A stretch of DNA of 64,000 bases. Origin: Aquiflexum gelatinilyticum (GTDB taxonomy: Bacteria; Bacteroidota; Bacteroidia; Cytophagales; Cyclobacteriaceae). Numbering within the stretch: the stretch's first letter is position 1; each line of letters starts with the position of its first letter. The translations under genes were made by a program, and so were the position numbers. The DNA lies in contig NZ_JANSUY010000021.1 in the NCBI RefSeq assembly GCF_024741135.1, forward strand, positions 60,334-124,333, in the 5' to 3' direction. Under the pieces are notes generated by a model. The model was not told where the DNA came from, made no database searches, and saw only the letters and a program-made list of their open reading frames with translations. Below are positions 42,841-51,836 of the stretch, piece after piece.

Positions 42841-43581
42841 TTACTTGAAACACCCCACCACCCCAATCGCACCACCTTCCTTCAGGGTATAAGTTTGGCC
42901 ATTGACCACATCGATAAACTTGATACCTACGATTCCCAAAATCAGTCTGTGGCTTTGGGGAGTTTCAAAGGACAGTACCTTTTCTCCCAAGACCGAAAGG
43001 CTTTGTCTCCCATCCAAAATCTCACTTTCCTGCCAAACCACAACAGTTTCCGCATCTTCTGACAGGGACACCAAGCCGAAAATGACCTGACGTTGACCTT
43101 GCTGTTTTCCGGTAGTTGCTGAAGCCGTGACCTCTCCAAAGTCGAAGCTATAGGATTTGCCTTTCTTTATTTCTGCCATAACTGGGAACCCTCCCAATAC
43201 AGAACGCAAGTTGCTATCTGCCGTAAAATTGACACCCACCAATTGGCTAACATCTCCTGCAGTGACTTTCCGCATGCCTTTGGGATTGATGGGGTCTGTC
43301 CCCAAGATGGACACAAAAAGTTTGGTAAACCTACCATTGAAATTCGGGTCCACGTTGGGACACGGCTTAGATAAAATCGCCCTTCTAAGTTTCCCAGCCA
43401 CGCTACTTGCCGTCCCAAATTCCGAAGCATTTTTCCTCGAATTTTCAAAGGCATCGTCATTTTTGAATTGTTCGGTCGTCGGACCTGTCTTTGTCCGAAC
43501 CATATCCACCCCCTCGCTTTGGTAAAAATCGAGGCCACCCATTTTGCCTTTAAAGCGAAATATTCCTGTCTGTCTAGCCAT
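42841..43581 (-). CDS. Bacteroidota-type protein of unknown function
   Basis: 246 residues, no leader. Begins MARQTGIFRFKGKMGGLDFY, with ...TGPTTEQFKNDDAFENSRKNASEFG then ...LRRAILSKPCPNVDPNFNGRFTKLF; the rest is beta-rich, with a terminal SHRLILGIVGIKFIDVVNGQTY. Proteins with this N-terminal pattern seem confined to Bacteroidota but no function is known to me. Immediately upstream (its promoter region) is an array of 22-bp repeats. The 219-base gap 42622-42840 after it is AT-rich and shows nothing recognisable. Confidence 0.6.
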   Translation of the reverse strand: MARQTGIFRFKGKMGGLDFYQSEGVDMVRTKTGPTTEQFKNDDAFENSRKNASEFGTASSVAGKLRRAILSKPCPNVDPNFNGRFTKLFVSILGTDPINPKGMRKVTAGDVSQLVGVNFTADSNLRSVLGGFPVMAEIKKGKSYSFDFGEVTASATTGKQQGQRQVIFGLVSLSEDAETVVVWQESEILDGRQSLSVLGEKVLSFETPQSHRLILGIVGIKFIDVVNGQTYTLKEGGAIGVVGCFK

Positions 43582-43588
43582 AGTTCCG

Positions 43589-43698
43589 TATACTTTCCGT
43601 TATAGTTCCCCTATACTTCCGTTATAGTTCCCTTACCCATACTCCGTGTCTGAGTTACCGATACTCCGTGTCAGAGTAGGGGATACTCCGTGTTTGCC
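43589..43698. repeat. Array of five 22-bp tandem units upstream of the minus-strand gene
   Basis: Units 1-2 (43589, 43611) share TTCCGTTATAGTTCCC; units 3-5 (43633, 43655, 43677) share ATACTCCGTGT at starts 43639, 43661 and 43683. The period of 22 bp is exact throughout, equal to about two helical turns. The array begins 8 bases before the start codon of the gene ending at 42841, so it lies in its 5' region. No spacers, so not CRISPR. Confidence 0.75.
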
Positions 43699-43890
43699 TT
43701 ACCTTAGCCTTACCTTTGATACCATGTGAAACTGACCCAGAGTGCTTGTAGGGGTGATCAAGAAACTCTGATTACTATAAACCTAGTAAAAAATATTTGA
43801 AAATCAAATTTTGTTTATTGCCTTTGTATCTTTCAAACTATCCTCCTTTTTCTAATGCTATTTTTTTAATTAATCTTAATTGATAACAGC

Positions 43891-44035
43891 GCGGAGGAAT
43901 GATCCTGTAGCTTCGGGAGGCCGGCCTAGGCCTTGTGGGTTGATAGGATTTTGCCGTCTTGACTTTTTGGGCTACTTTTTTTTCCAAAGCCTGCCCCGTA
44001 TTTATCGGGGAAAAAAAGTAGCTGTAAAAAAAGAG
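43891..44035. repeat. Interspersed repeat copy A
   Basis: GC-rich block with GCGGAGGAATGA, CCTAGGCCTTGTGGGTTGATAG, then TTGACTTTTTGGGCTACTT and a CTACTTTTTTT...AAAAAAAGTAG inverted repeat. Shares these blocks with copies B and C (44647, 44771). The stretch 43700-43890 around it has nothing recognisable. Confidence 0.7.
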
Positions 44036-44182
44036 TTTAATTAAACTAAAGGGTTTAGAATATTTTATGCCTGATATCCTATAACCCTCTACTTTCCTTT
44101 CAACTCATTTATGGTTATAAAAAAAATTTACACCTCAACATTTCTTGCCTTCTTCCCGTCATGGTTTCAAAATCGTGACCCT

Positions 44183-44590
44183 ATGAAAAAATCCTTTCCA
44201 ATGCTCGCCATTTGTTTCCTGCTTTTATCATGCATAGAACAGGAAACGCTTGAATTAGAATCCGGTGAATTTCCCCTCGGTACCTGGACCAATATCCAAT
44301 TTGAAGAAACCGGTTTTACTATGGACCGCAGCAGCAAACTTCCTGAGAATACCTACGGCTATGTTTTCCAAAAAAACGGCAAACTTATCCACCGTGCCAA
44401 TTCAGGTTTCTGCGGAACACCTCCAATTGTCACTGCAGATTTTGCAGGAAAATGGACCCTCAAAGGAGATATTGTCGAAGTGGAGGTAAATTTTTGGGGC
44501 GGAAAATACAGGCAGGAATGGAAAGTAACCCAGCTTTCAGGCAAAACAGTAAAGGTCGAGCTGCTCAAGCAGGAATATTTTAACGATTAG
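44183..44590 (+). CDS. Small lipocalin-like lipoprotein
   Basis: 135 residues from ATG 44183, selected for its lipobox (FLLLSC-I); an in-frame ATG at 44111 would add 24 residues with no leader. FPLGTWTNIQFEETG, VFQKNGKL and FAGKWTLKGDIVEVEVNFWGGKYRQEWKV show the strand pattern of a lipocalin-like barrel. Function unknown. It is enclosed by interspersed repeats A and B. Confidence 0.7.
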   Translation: MKKSFPMLAICFLLLSCIEQETLELESGEFPLGTWTNIQFEETGFTMDRSSKLPENTYGYVFQKNGKLIHRANSGFCGTPPIVTADFAGKWTLKGDIVEVEVNFWGGKYRQEWKVTQLSGKTVKVELLKQEYFND

Positions 44591-44646
44591 ATATCACTAT
44601 CCAGTACCTACTTTTCACGGAAAGACTAGGTAGAATTTTTCGGATT

Positions 44647-44752
44647 AAAACGGAACCTCATATGTTCGAGGCGGGGAGGAATGATACCCCATCTTTTTGT
44701 ATTGGCTACTTTTTTTGTCAAAGCCTGCCCCGTATTTATATCGGAAAAAGTA
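44647..44752. repeat. Interspersed repeat copy B
   Basis: Starts AAAACGGAACCTCATATGTT and contains GAGGCGGGGAGGAATGATAC, GGCTACTTTTTTTGTCAAAG and CCTGCCCCGTATTTATATCGG, in the same order as in copies A and C but without the central GC-rich part. Confidence 0.7.
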
Positions 44753-44770
44753 AAATTCCATGTCTACTTC

Positions 44771-44913
44771 TAAAACTGAACCTCTTATGTTAGAGGCGGG
44801 GAGGAATGACTGCGGACCGGGCCGGCACCGGCCTTGTGCGTGGATAGGATTCCGCAGTCTTGACTTTTTGGGCTACTTTTTTTGTCAAGAAAAAAAGTAG
44901 CTGTAAAAATGAG
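44771..44913. repeat. Interspersed repeat copy C with perfect hairpin
   Basis: Starts AAAACTGAACCTCTTATGTT like copy B, then GAGGCGGGGAGGAATGAC, GGCCTTGTGCGTGGATAGGA, TTGACTTTTTGGGCTAC. CTACTTTTTTT (44873-44883) and AAAAAAAGTAG (44890-44900) form a perfect 11-bp hairpin. The stretch 44914-45057 has no gene. Confidence 0.75.
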
Positions 44914-45057
44914 GTATCGGTGTTTCAAAAAAGTCAAAGAACATCTTTTATGTCAATGTAGGTTAGTGAAATTATTGTTATTTAATTCTTTAACAAAGAA
45001 ATAAAATAGGCTATGATTTAAATTGATAAGGAAAAAATCAATTTAGAATAAAGTAGT

Positions 45058-45708
45058 CTACAAAAACATTAATCTTTTTAACTCCTCAAAATCCGCCACC
45101 ACCCATTCACAACCCAAGGACAGCAAAGTTTCCTTGCTTTCTGACGTACTGATCCCAACAACCTGGATTCCGGCACGCTTTGCCGCCAAGATTCCTCCTT
45201 GGGAATCTTCGATGACGAGGCATTCTTCCGGCCTCAGCCCCGCCTTTTGCATACTCAGCAGGAAAATCTCTGGGTCGGGTTTGCCCTTGCTGACTTCATG
45301 CCCGCCGGTGGTAAAGGAAAAATAAGAACGGATCTCGAGGCTGTCCAAAGTAAAATCAATATTGGGTTGGTCACCCATGGTGGCCAAAAGGGATTGGAGG
45401 CCTTTGGCCTTTATGGCTTGGAGAAATGCGGTCAGACCATTTACTTCCTGGATATGGGGTCGGTATATTCCACGGTAGGTGCGTTCTTTTTCCTGTCCGA
45501 GCTCATATAGCTGGTAAGGATCTTGGATCTGTGGAAAAAACCGCTGCATCATTTCATCTATCGTCCCATGGTTTTGGGCATGGAATTGAGATGCATTGAG
45601 GTGGATGCCGTGTTTCTGCAAAAACTCCAGCCATGCATCCCGGTGATAAGGAATATTATCCACCAATGTCCCATCCATATCGAAAATAATTGCTTTGGGT
45701 AGTTTCAT
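45058..45708 (-). CDS. HAD-superfamily phosphatase/beta-phosphoglucomutase-like hydrolase
   Basis: 216 residues. Motif I is IIFDMDGTLVDN (nucleophile Asp and acid/base Asp), motif II is LLATMGDQPN (T in place of the usual S/T region), motif III K in KGKPDPEIF, and motif IV EDSQGGI. The helical cap of the CbbY/PGMB subfamily follows motif I. Likely substrate a sugar phosphate. No sugar operon is near it. Cytosolic, single gene. Confidence 0.88.
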   Translation of the reverse strand: MKLPKAIIFDMDGTLVDNIPYHRDAWLEFLQKHGIHLNASQFHAQNHGTIDEMMQRFFPQIQDPYQLYELGQEKERTYRGIYRPHIQEVNGLTAFLQAIKAKGLQSLLATMGDQPNIDFTLDSLEIRSYFSFTTGGHEVSKGKPDPEIFLLSMQKAGLRPEECLVIEDSQGGILAAKRAGIQVVGISTSESKETLLSLGCEWVVADFEELKRLMFL

Positions 45709-46368
45709 GTTTGAGACAGGAGATATGAGACCTGAGACAGGAGACTGAATTCTGGTAAAGTTAAGAGAGATTGTAAAATAAGAGTTTTAAAGTTAAAAAG
45801 TTGAAAGGTTTTAAAGTTGAGTCCAAAGGTCATGTTTGACGGGTCCGTCACTCTGAGTCCCCAACATTTAGAAAATGTTCAGAAAAGGAATGACGGTTGG
45901 TCTTGCGTCATCTTGAATTCGAGGTACGAGGATGAAAGATCTCAGAAAAAAGAGACCCTTCGCTTCACTCAGGGTGACGATCAAGAGATTCACGTCATTG
46001 GTGGTGCAGCGAAGAGTCCCACTTAAAGTATATGAGATCCTTCAGTCGTACCTCCTTCAGGATGAAGGGTAATTCTCTCCCACTCGTATACTTCGTGCTT
46101 GGTACTTCGTACTCACCACCTCTTACCTTTTACTTTTTCATACTTCTGACTTCTCACTTCTCACTTCATCCTTTAAAAAGATATCTCCCTCTGGTCGATA
46201 TGACAAGGATAGGTTTCTTACACCAATTTCCCTTTTCCTTTGGGATACATGGTACTTGGTTCATGGTACTTATATACTCTTCTCACTTCTAACCTCTAAC
46301 TAAACCAACCTTTCAACTTTAAAACCTTCTAAACTTTTAATTTTTCAATCTTCCAATTCAAGAATCTC
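45709..46368. repeat. Gene-free repeat mosaic between HAD and AGCS genes
   Basis: No gene is seen here. The left end (45720-45830) is purine-rich (GAGACAGGAGA; AAAGTTGAAAGGTTTTAAAG) and the right end (46110-46360) is pyrimidine-rich with the complementary words (CTTTCAACTTTAAAACCTT), so the ends form inverted arms. Inside are two dispersed repeats also found elsewhere: AGAGACCCTTCGCTTCACTC (45951 on; inverted copy at 47998-48026, 28 of 29 matching) and GATATCTCCCTCTGGTCGAT (46175-46208; copy at 51427-51460, 33 of 34 matching). Confidence 0.6.
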
Positions 46369-47781
46369 CTACTTACTCCACCTTTCCTTCTCTCCCTCAT
46401 AATCATAAACCGGATCCAGACCTGCGTCTTTTTGTTTTTTGAAATCCTTCAGCGCAGCCAAAGCTGGCTTACGGAGCAGCAGGATGGCGATGACGTTGAG
46501 CCAGGCCATCAGACCCACCCCGATGTCACCAAAGGTCCAGGCCAATTCGGCCGTACGCACCGAACCATAAAAGGTCGCCACCAGAATCAAAACCCTCAAG
46601 ACATAAGTCGGCCATTTTTGCTTTCCTTCTTTTTGTAAATAACTCAGGTTGGTCTCGGCGATATAGTAATACGCCATGATAGTCGTAAAAGCAAAGAACA
46701 TCAAAGCCACAGCCACAAAACCTGCTCCGATGGAAGGGAAGTGGTGACTGATGGCATTTTGGGTGTATTCTGCTCCGATGGAAACCCCAGGCATATTTTC
46801 TACAATAAATCCCCCTTCGGGATTGATGACGTTAAACTGTCCCGTAAACAAAATCATAAATGCCGTAGCCGTACAGACAAATAAGGTATCGATATACACC
46901 GAAAAAGCCTGCACCAATCCCTGCTTGGCAGGATGACTGACTTCTGCTGCGGCGGCGGCATGAGGCGCGGTGCCCTGTCCTGCTTCATTGGAATATATCC
47001 CCCTTTTTACTCCCCAGGCGATTGCCATTCCAAACACACCGGAATAGGTAGCTTCCAGATTAAATGCCGATCCAACAATGAGTCGGAAGACATTGGGTAT
47101 TTCAGAGAAATTAAGAAAGATGATCGTCTGCGCCATCAGGATATAGCCCAATGCCATAAAAGGGACGACGATCTCAGCTACTTTGCCAATCCTTTTTACC
47201 CCGCCAAAAATGATCAGGCCAAGCAGCAAGCAGATAATGCCTCCAGTGATTTCAACAGGAATGGAAAATGCGGATTGGACACTCAGGGCAATGCTGTTGC
47301 TCTGTACACCGGGCAGCAGCAGTGACATACTCAAGATGGTGACAAAGGCAAAAAGAATTGCGTACCACTTGATGCCGAGACCCTTTTCAATGTAAAATGC
47401 AGGACCACCTCGGTATTGCCCATCCTTCACTTCACGGTACAAAACCCCCAAAGTCGCTTCGATATAGGCTGAAGCTGCCCCTAAAAAAGCAATCACCCAC
47501 ATCCAAAAAACCGCTCCGGGTCCACCCATGGCAATGGCTGTTGCCACACCGGCGATGTTTCCGGTTCCGATTCTTCCTGACATCGCTATCGCAAAAGCCT
47601 GGAAAGAAGATACTCCTTTGGAGGAGGATTTACCGACAAAAAGCAGGCGGACCATTTCCTTGAAATACCGCACCTGCATAAAACGGGTAACAACCGAGAA
47701 ATAAATGCCGGCACTGAGACAAAGAAGGATGAGGGCATTACTCCAGACAATGTCATTGATAGAATAAACGATTTGCTCCAT
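46369..47781 (-). CDS. Sodium:alanine symporter family (AGCS) transporter
   Basis: 470 residues with about eleven transmembrane helices. The AGCS signature is present: FQAFAIAMSGRIGTGNIAGVATAIAMGGPGAVFWMW (the N-terminal G-x-GN-x-AG motif) and GVKRGIYSNEAGQGTAPHAAAAAEV. Imports small neutral amino acids (Ala, Gly) with Na+. Length is typical. Stands alone, with repeat-rich gaps on both sides; the gap 47782-48151 to the next gene has no coding sequence. Confidence 0.93.
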   Translation of the reverse strand: MEQIVYSINDIVWSNALILLCLSAGIYFSVVTRFMQVRYFKEMVRLLFVGKSSSKGVSSFQAFAIAMSGRIGTGNIAGVATAIAMGGPGAVFWMWVIAFLGAASAYIEATLGVLYREVKDGQYRGGPAFYIEKGLGIKWYAILFAFVTILSMSLLLPGVQSNSIALSVQSAFSIPVEITGGIICLLLGLIIFGGVKRIGKVAEIVVPFMALGYILMAQTIIFLNFSEIPNVFRLIVGSAFNLEATYSGVFGMAIAWGVKRGIYSNEAGQGTAPHAAAAAEVSHPAKQGLVQAFSVYIDTLFVCTATAFMILFTGQFNVINPEGGFIVENMPGVSIGAEYTQNAISHHFPSIGAGFVAVALMFFAFTTIMAYYYIAETNLSYLQKEGKQKWPTYVLRVLILVATFYGSVRTAELAWTFGDIGVGLMAWLNVIAILLLRKPALAALKDFKKQKDAGLDPVYDYEGEKERWSK

Positions 47782-48151
47782 AAAGGGAATTCTGATTTTT
47801 AATGAGGTATGGTTTTTTGGGGAGGCAGGGTCAAAGAATCATAAAACCCTTTTGAGTTGCATTCAAATATATCACCTTCCGGAATTAAATTCCTCAAAAT
47901 ATTCCAAAAGTCCCAAATCGGTAATTTTTAGGTTTTGATCAGATCAAAAAAGTAAAGAAAAAGGGGTTTCCAACTTCTGACCCCTTCCTTAAGGGGGCGT
48001 CACCCTGAGTGATGCGAAGGGTCTCTGATGAATGAGATCTCTGTCACCTTTTTCCCATTCAGAATACTTAGTACTTGTTAACTCTAAACCTTTCCCAACC
48101 TTTGAACTTTACAACATTAAAACTTTCCAATCTTCCAAACTCCCAATCCCC
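47782..48151. other. Gene-free gap with dispersed repeat
   Basis: Contains the dispersed repeat CGTCACCCTGAGTGATGCGA at 47998-48026 and, at 48070-48150, a pyrimidine-rich tract (CCTTTGAACTTTACAACATT; CTTCCAAACTCCCAATCCCC) directly beyond the 3' end of the BNR protein gene. No open reading frame of coding character. Confidence 0.55.
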
Positions 48152-51100
48152 TTACTTTCCGTACAAAACCCCAATCCCCGCTTCCTGCAAGGATTTGTTA
48201 TAAGCAGGTATGGTGGACTTCAACAGCTTTTCGCCCTTGGCTTTCAGGACTTCCCATTCCTTGGTCAGTTCCTCGAAGCGGTCTTTGGATCCTTGATTTA
48301 CCCTTGGAATCGAACTTTCGGTCTGATTAATCAGGTAAAGGTAGTTGGCAGTGAATTTATTGGGGAAGTTTTCGACATCGTCATAGGCCTTGGACTTGCG
48401 CTGAAGCATATCCTCGTCCCAAGCCTGCATATCCTTCAGCAGGTTTGCTCCGGCGGTGTGCAGTTCTTTTTTGGATTCATCGCCTTTGATTTTAGCCAAA
48501 AGGGGCTTCAGTTGCTGTTGGTAAGCCATAGCTTCATTGATCATGGTATGCATGGAAGTAAGCTCGGCTTCCATCTTGGACAAAAAGGCGTGGTATTCCT
48601 GATAGTCAGCAGTACTCAGTCCAAAATCCGGGTTGTCAACGATCTTGGCGGTGTTGCTGCTTTCTCCCAGAGGGGATTTCAATAATAAAGTGTAATTACC
48701 CGGGATGGCCTTATGTCCTGAGAAACTTGCTTCCAAGTAGGCAGAAGGCACACCCGGCATAGTAGTATAGCGCATGTTCCAGACAAATCTATTTACTCCT
48801 TTTTTGACAGTCAAAACAGGTTCTGGAGAGGGGCCTCCATCATATCTGATGAATTTGGGGTCTTTCTTGCTAGAAAAAGTCCTTACCAATTCCCCGTTTT
48901 CGTCCCTGATCTCCAAGCTCAATGCTGTCGAGTCATTCACAGCTTCCGGCAAGTGGTAATAAATCACCACCCCATTGGCAGGATTGACACCTTCAAAAGG
49001 ATGCGTTCCCTTAAAATCCTCACTGTTTCCATTCAAAGGAGAAGACCAACTTCCCAACATCGCCTCGTCAGGTTGATAGAGGAGGGGTTTATCAACTGAT
49101 GGTTTGATTTCTCGGACAAGGTTAAGGTCGTCCAAGATCCAATAAGAGCGGCCCGAAGTGGCAACGATCAAGTCATTGTGGGCTACTTTAAGGTCAGTGA
49201 TTGGAGTGACCGGCATGTTCAACTGAAAAGGTGCCCAGCTTGTACCTCCATTTCGGGAAAGGTAGATCCCGGTTTCTGTGCCTGCATACAATAGGCCTTT
49301 TACCACATTGTCTTCCCGCACTACTCTGGTAAACGCACCGTAAGGGATTCCTTTACTGATATTTGTCCAGGTTTTTCCATAGTCTGTGGTTTTATAGATA
49401 GCAGGAGTATAGTCATTGAATTTGTAGCGGGTGGTAGCAATATAGGCAGTTGCAGGATCGTGTGGGGAAACTTCAATAGCGTTAATAAGACATTCTGTCA
49501 AGCCTTTTGGCGTCACGTTGGTCCATGTCTTTCCATTGTCACGGGTCAGGTGCACAAGTCCGTCATCGCTGCCTGTCCAGATATGTCCTTTTTCGTGGGG
49601 AGATTCCATGATATAGCTGGTGGTACCATAATTTTCTGCACCTACTGCCTCATTCGTGTAAGGACCTCCACCTTTTCCCTGCTTTTCCTTTTCATTTTTG
49701 GTCAGATCGGGAGAGACTACTTCCCAATTTTGGCCCATGTCTTTTGTCCTCAGGACATACTGCGATCCATGGTAATAGGTGTCGGGTTCATGCTGTGACC
49801 AGATGATCGGGGCATTCCAGTTGAATCTGTACTTCATGTCGCTGGCATTTCTGCCAAGGTATTGAATCGGCGCGATCATGATATTGGTACTTCCCAAGGA
49901 TTTGTGGTCGAGTACTTCGATGGTACCGAGGTAGCTGCCTCCCAAAACATATCTAGGATCATCAGGATTGAATGCCAAAAATGCACTTTCTCCACCTGCG
50001 GAGTAATTCCAATGCTCTTGAGAAATACCACCCCTTCCCAAGGCCATGCTGTTGATCACCAAAGAGGTATTGTCCTGCTGTCCGCCATAGATACGGTAGG
50101 GGATTTGGTTGTCGGTATTGATCCGATACATTTGGGCAGTCGGCATATTGGCTTGGGTGGACCAGGTTTTGGCCCCATTGAATGAAATAGCCGCACCACC
50201 ATCGTCTGACATAACCATGTTTTTTGAGTTTTTGGGATTGATCCATAGGTCATGGTAATCGCCATGGGCACTCGGTAGAACTTCCCAGTTTTTACCCCCA
50301 TCGATCGAGCGAAGGGCCGGGGCACTGAGCACATACACCGTATGTTCATCCTGTGGATCCGCAAAAACTTCTATGTAATACCAGGCTCTTTGTACCAGTC
50401 TGTTATCGCCACTGACCATAGACCAGTCAATGCCACCATTTTCAGAAACAAAAAGTCCACCCTGATCTTTGTCTGAATCACTTTCTATCAAAGCATACAC
50501 CTTATCTGAATTGGCTCTAGAAACAGCAATGGCCATTTTCCCTTTTTCTTTGGGAAGTCCGTTGGAAAGCATTTTCCAGGTTTTGCCTGAGTCTGTAGAC
50601 TTGTAAAGACCGCTGCCCGGCCCTCCGCTGATGACTTTCCATGGAAGACGCTGATGCTCCCACATAGCGGCATAGAGTACTTCCGGATATTTCATGTCCA
50701 TGGACAGTTCCACGGCACCGGATTTATTGTCTACAAAAAGTACCTTCTCCCAAGTCTCACCGCCGTTGCTAGATTTGTATACACCTCGATCTTCATTAGG
50801 CGCGTGGAGCGCACCTTGTGCAGCTACATAAACGATATCTGGATTGGTAGGGTGGATGACGATCCTTGAAATGTGTTGGGTTTTTTCCAATCCCATTTTC
50901 TTCCATGTTTTGCCGGCATCGGTAGATTTGTAGACCCCATCGCCATAGGAGGTCATTACGCCACGGGGTGCATGCTCACCCATGCCGACATAGACGATAT
51001 TGGGGTTGGATTCGGATACAGATACCGCACCGACCGAACCGGTAGAAAAAAATCCATCAGAAATGTTATTCCAATGCTGTCCCGCATCCTCTGTTTTCCA

Positions 51101-51289
51101 GACACCACCGCCCGTGGTTCCCATATAGTAGGTCAGAGGATCGCTGACCACACCGGAAGAAGTTACCGACCTACCCCCACGAAAGGGGCCTATGTTTCTA
51201 TATTTGAGGGTGTTGTTGATTTCTTTGAAATCCTGTGCCGAGAGTTGGAAGGCGCCAAGAAGGAGGATGGCAAGAATGAGTTTTTTCAT
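48152..51289 (-). CDS. Secreted BNR/sortilin (VPS10)-like beta-propeller protein
   Basis: 1045 residues from ATG 51289, chosen for its leader ([19 protein letters not shown]); an upstream ATG at 51316 adds nine residues. About ten BNR/Asp-box repeats (SxDxGx[58 protein letters not shown]) build two seven-bladed-type propellers as in sortilins and related glycosidase-like proteins. The C-terminal 250 residues are a beta-sandwich ([14 protein letters not shown]) plus coiled helices. Probably periplasmic or surface carbohydrate/peptide binding; catalytic residues cannot be assigned. Confidence 0.88.
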   Translation of the reverse strand: MKKLILAILLLGAFQLSAQDFKEINNTLKYRNIGPFRGGRSVTSSGVVSDPLTYYMGTTGGGVWKTEDAGQHWNNISDGFFSTGSVGAVSVSESNPNIVYVGMGEHAPRGVMTSYGDGVYKSTDAGKTWKKMGLEKTQHISRIVIHPTNPDIVYVAAQGALHAPNEDRGVYKSSNGGETWEKVLFVDNKSGAVELSMDMKYPEVLYAAMWEHQRLPWKVISGGPGSGLYKSTDSGKTWKMLSNGLPKEKGKMAIAVSRANSDKVYALIESDSDKDQGGLFVSENGGIDWSMVSGDNRLVQRAWYYIEVFADPQDEHTVYVLSAPALRSIDGGKNWEVLPSAHGDYHDLWINPKNSKNMVMSDDGGAAISFNGAKTWSTQANMPTAQMYRINTDNQIPYRIYGGQQDNTSLVINSMALGRGGISQEHWNYSAGGESAFLAFNPDDPRYVLGGSYLGTIEVLDHKSLGSTNIMIAPIQYLGRNASDMKYRFNWNAPIIWSQHEPDTYYHGSQYVLRTKDMGQNWEVVSPDLTKNEKEKQGKGGGPYTNEAVGAENYGTTSYIMESPHEKGHIWTGSDDGLVHLTRDNGKTWTNVTPKGLTECLINAIEVSPHDPATAYIATTRYKFNDYTPAIYKTTDYGKTWTNISKGIPYGAFTRVVREDNVVKGLLYAGTETGIYLSRNGGTSWAPFQLNMPVTPITDLKVAHNDLIVATSGRSYWILDDLNLVREIKPSVDKPLLYQPDEAMLGSWSSPLNGNSEDFKGTHPFEGVNPANGVVIYYHLPEAVNDSTALSLEIRDENGELVRTFSSKKDPKFIRYDGGPSPEPVLTVKKGVNRFVWNMRYTTMPGVPSAYLEASFSGHKAIPGNYTLLLKSPLGESSNTAKIVDNPDFGLSTADYQEYHAFLSKMEAELTSMHTMINEAMAYQQQLKPLLAKIKGDESKKELHTAGANLLKDMQAWDEDMLQRKSKAYDDVENFPNKFTANYLYLINQTESSIPRVNQGSKDRFEELTKEWEVLKAKGEKLLKSTIPAYNKSLQEAGIGVLYGK

Positions 51290-51577
51290 CAGAAGATAGG
51301 TGGGTATTGAAGGCATTCAAGATATATAAAAATGTCGGTTTTAGAATAGGGTATTTGATGGATGACTTTTGGAGTAAAAAATACCTTTGCTTTCAGTCGT
51401 ACTTCCTACCTCCAACTTCGTACTTCAAAAAGATATCTCCCTCTGGTCGATAGGACAAGGTGAAGGCTAAACCACCTTTCACCTCTTACTTTTTACCGCC
51501 GTGTGGACCAAAAAAACCTTTAAACTTTCTAATCTTAGAACCTTCGAACCTTTCAACCTTAAAACCCCTTTCATCCC
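51290..51577. other. Gene-free gap with dispersed repeat and pyrimidine tract
   Basis: Holds the second copy of AGATATCTCCCTCTGGTCGA (51427-51460) and, next to the 3' end of the small I9-like gene, pyrimidine-rich words (CTTTCTAATCTTAGAACCTT, ACCTTTCAACCTTAAAACCC). Nothing coding is seen. Confidence 0.55.
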
Positions 51578-51811
51578 TCAACCCCCAAAAGCCTTCACCT
51601 CTCCATCCTCTTCTATGTGTTTGATTCCTTTGACTTTCAATTCCTGAAGGCTGGATTCATCCCCAAATATTTCCCCACAAATTACCCCGGTAAAGGAGAG
51701 GATATTGGTGATTTTACAGCCTTTGCCTTCAAGGACCCGAGCAATATCTTGGATATTTGCGATCTCTTTTTCCTCTATGGAGGCTATGAATTTGGTTGGA
51801 TGCTTTGCCAT
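51578..51811 (-). CDS. Small protein resembling an inhibitor-I9/subtilisin propeptide domain
   Basis: 77 residues, no leader. The order FIASIEEKEIANIQDIARVLEGKG, ITNILSFTGVICGEI, LQELKVKGIKHIEEDGEV matches the beta-alpha-beta-beta-alpha-beta layout of the I9 propeptide family, including the ending 'GIKHIEEDGEV' (compare 'GV.YVEED..V'). It is the next gene (25 bases) downstream of a subtilase. It is therefore likely a stand-alone propeptide-like chaperone or inhibitor of that protease, acting in trans. Function is inference. Confidence 0.65.
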   Translation of the reverse strand: MAKHPTKFIASIEEKEIANIQDIARVLEGKGCKITNILSFTGVICGEIFGDESSLQELKVKGIKHIEEDGEVKAFGG

Positions 51812-51836
51812 TTTTTAATAGGTATACTGGTTAAAA

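Noticed and set aside
43589..43698. CRISPR array
   Set aside because: Units are directly adjacent with no unique spacers and no cas genes nearby.
44841..44850. GTGGATAGG in interspersed repeats as a DnaA box
   Set aside because: It differs from TGTGGATAA at essential positions and is explained by the repeat.
45817..46292. Open frames of 69 and 86 residues in the repeat mosaic
   Set aside because: They run through dispersed repeats and pyrimidine tracts and have no protein-like features.
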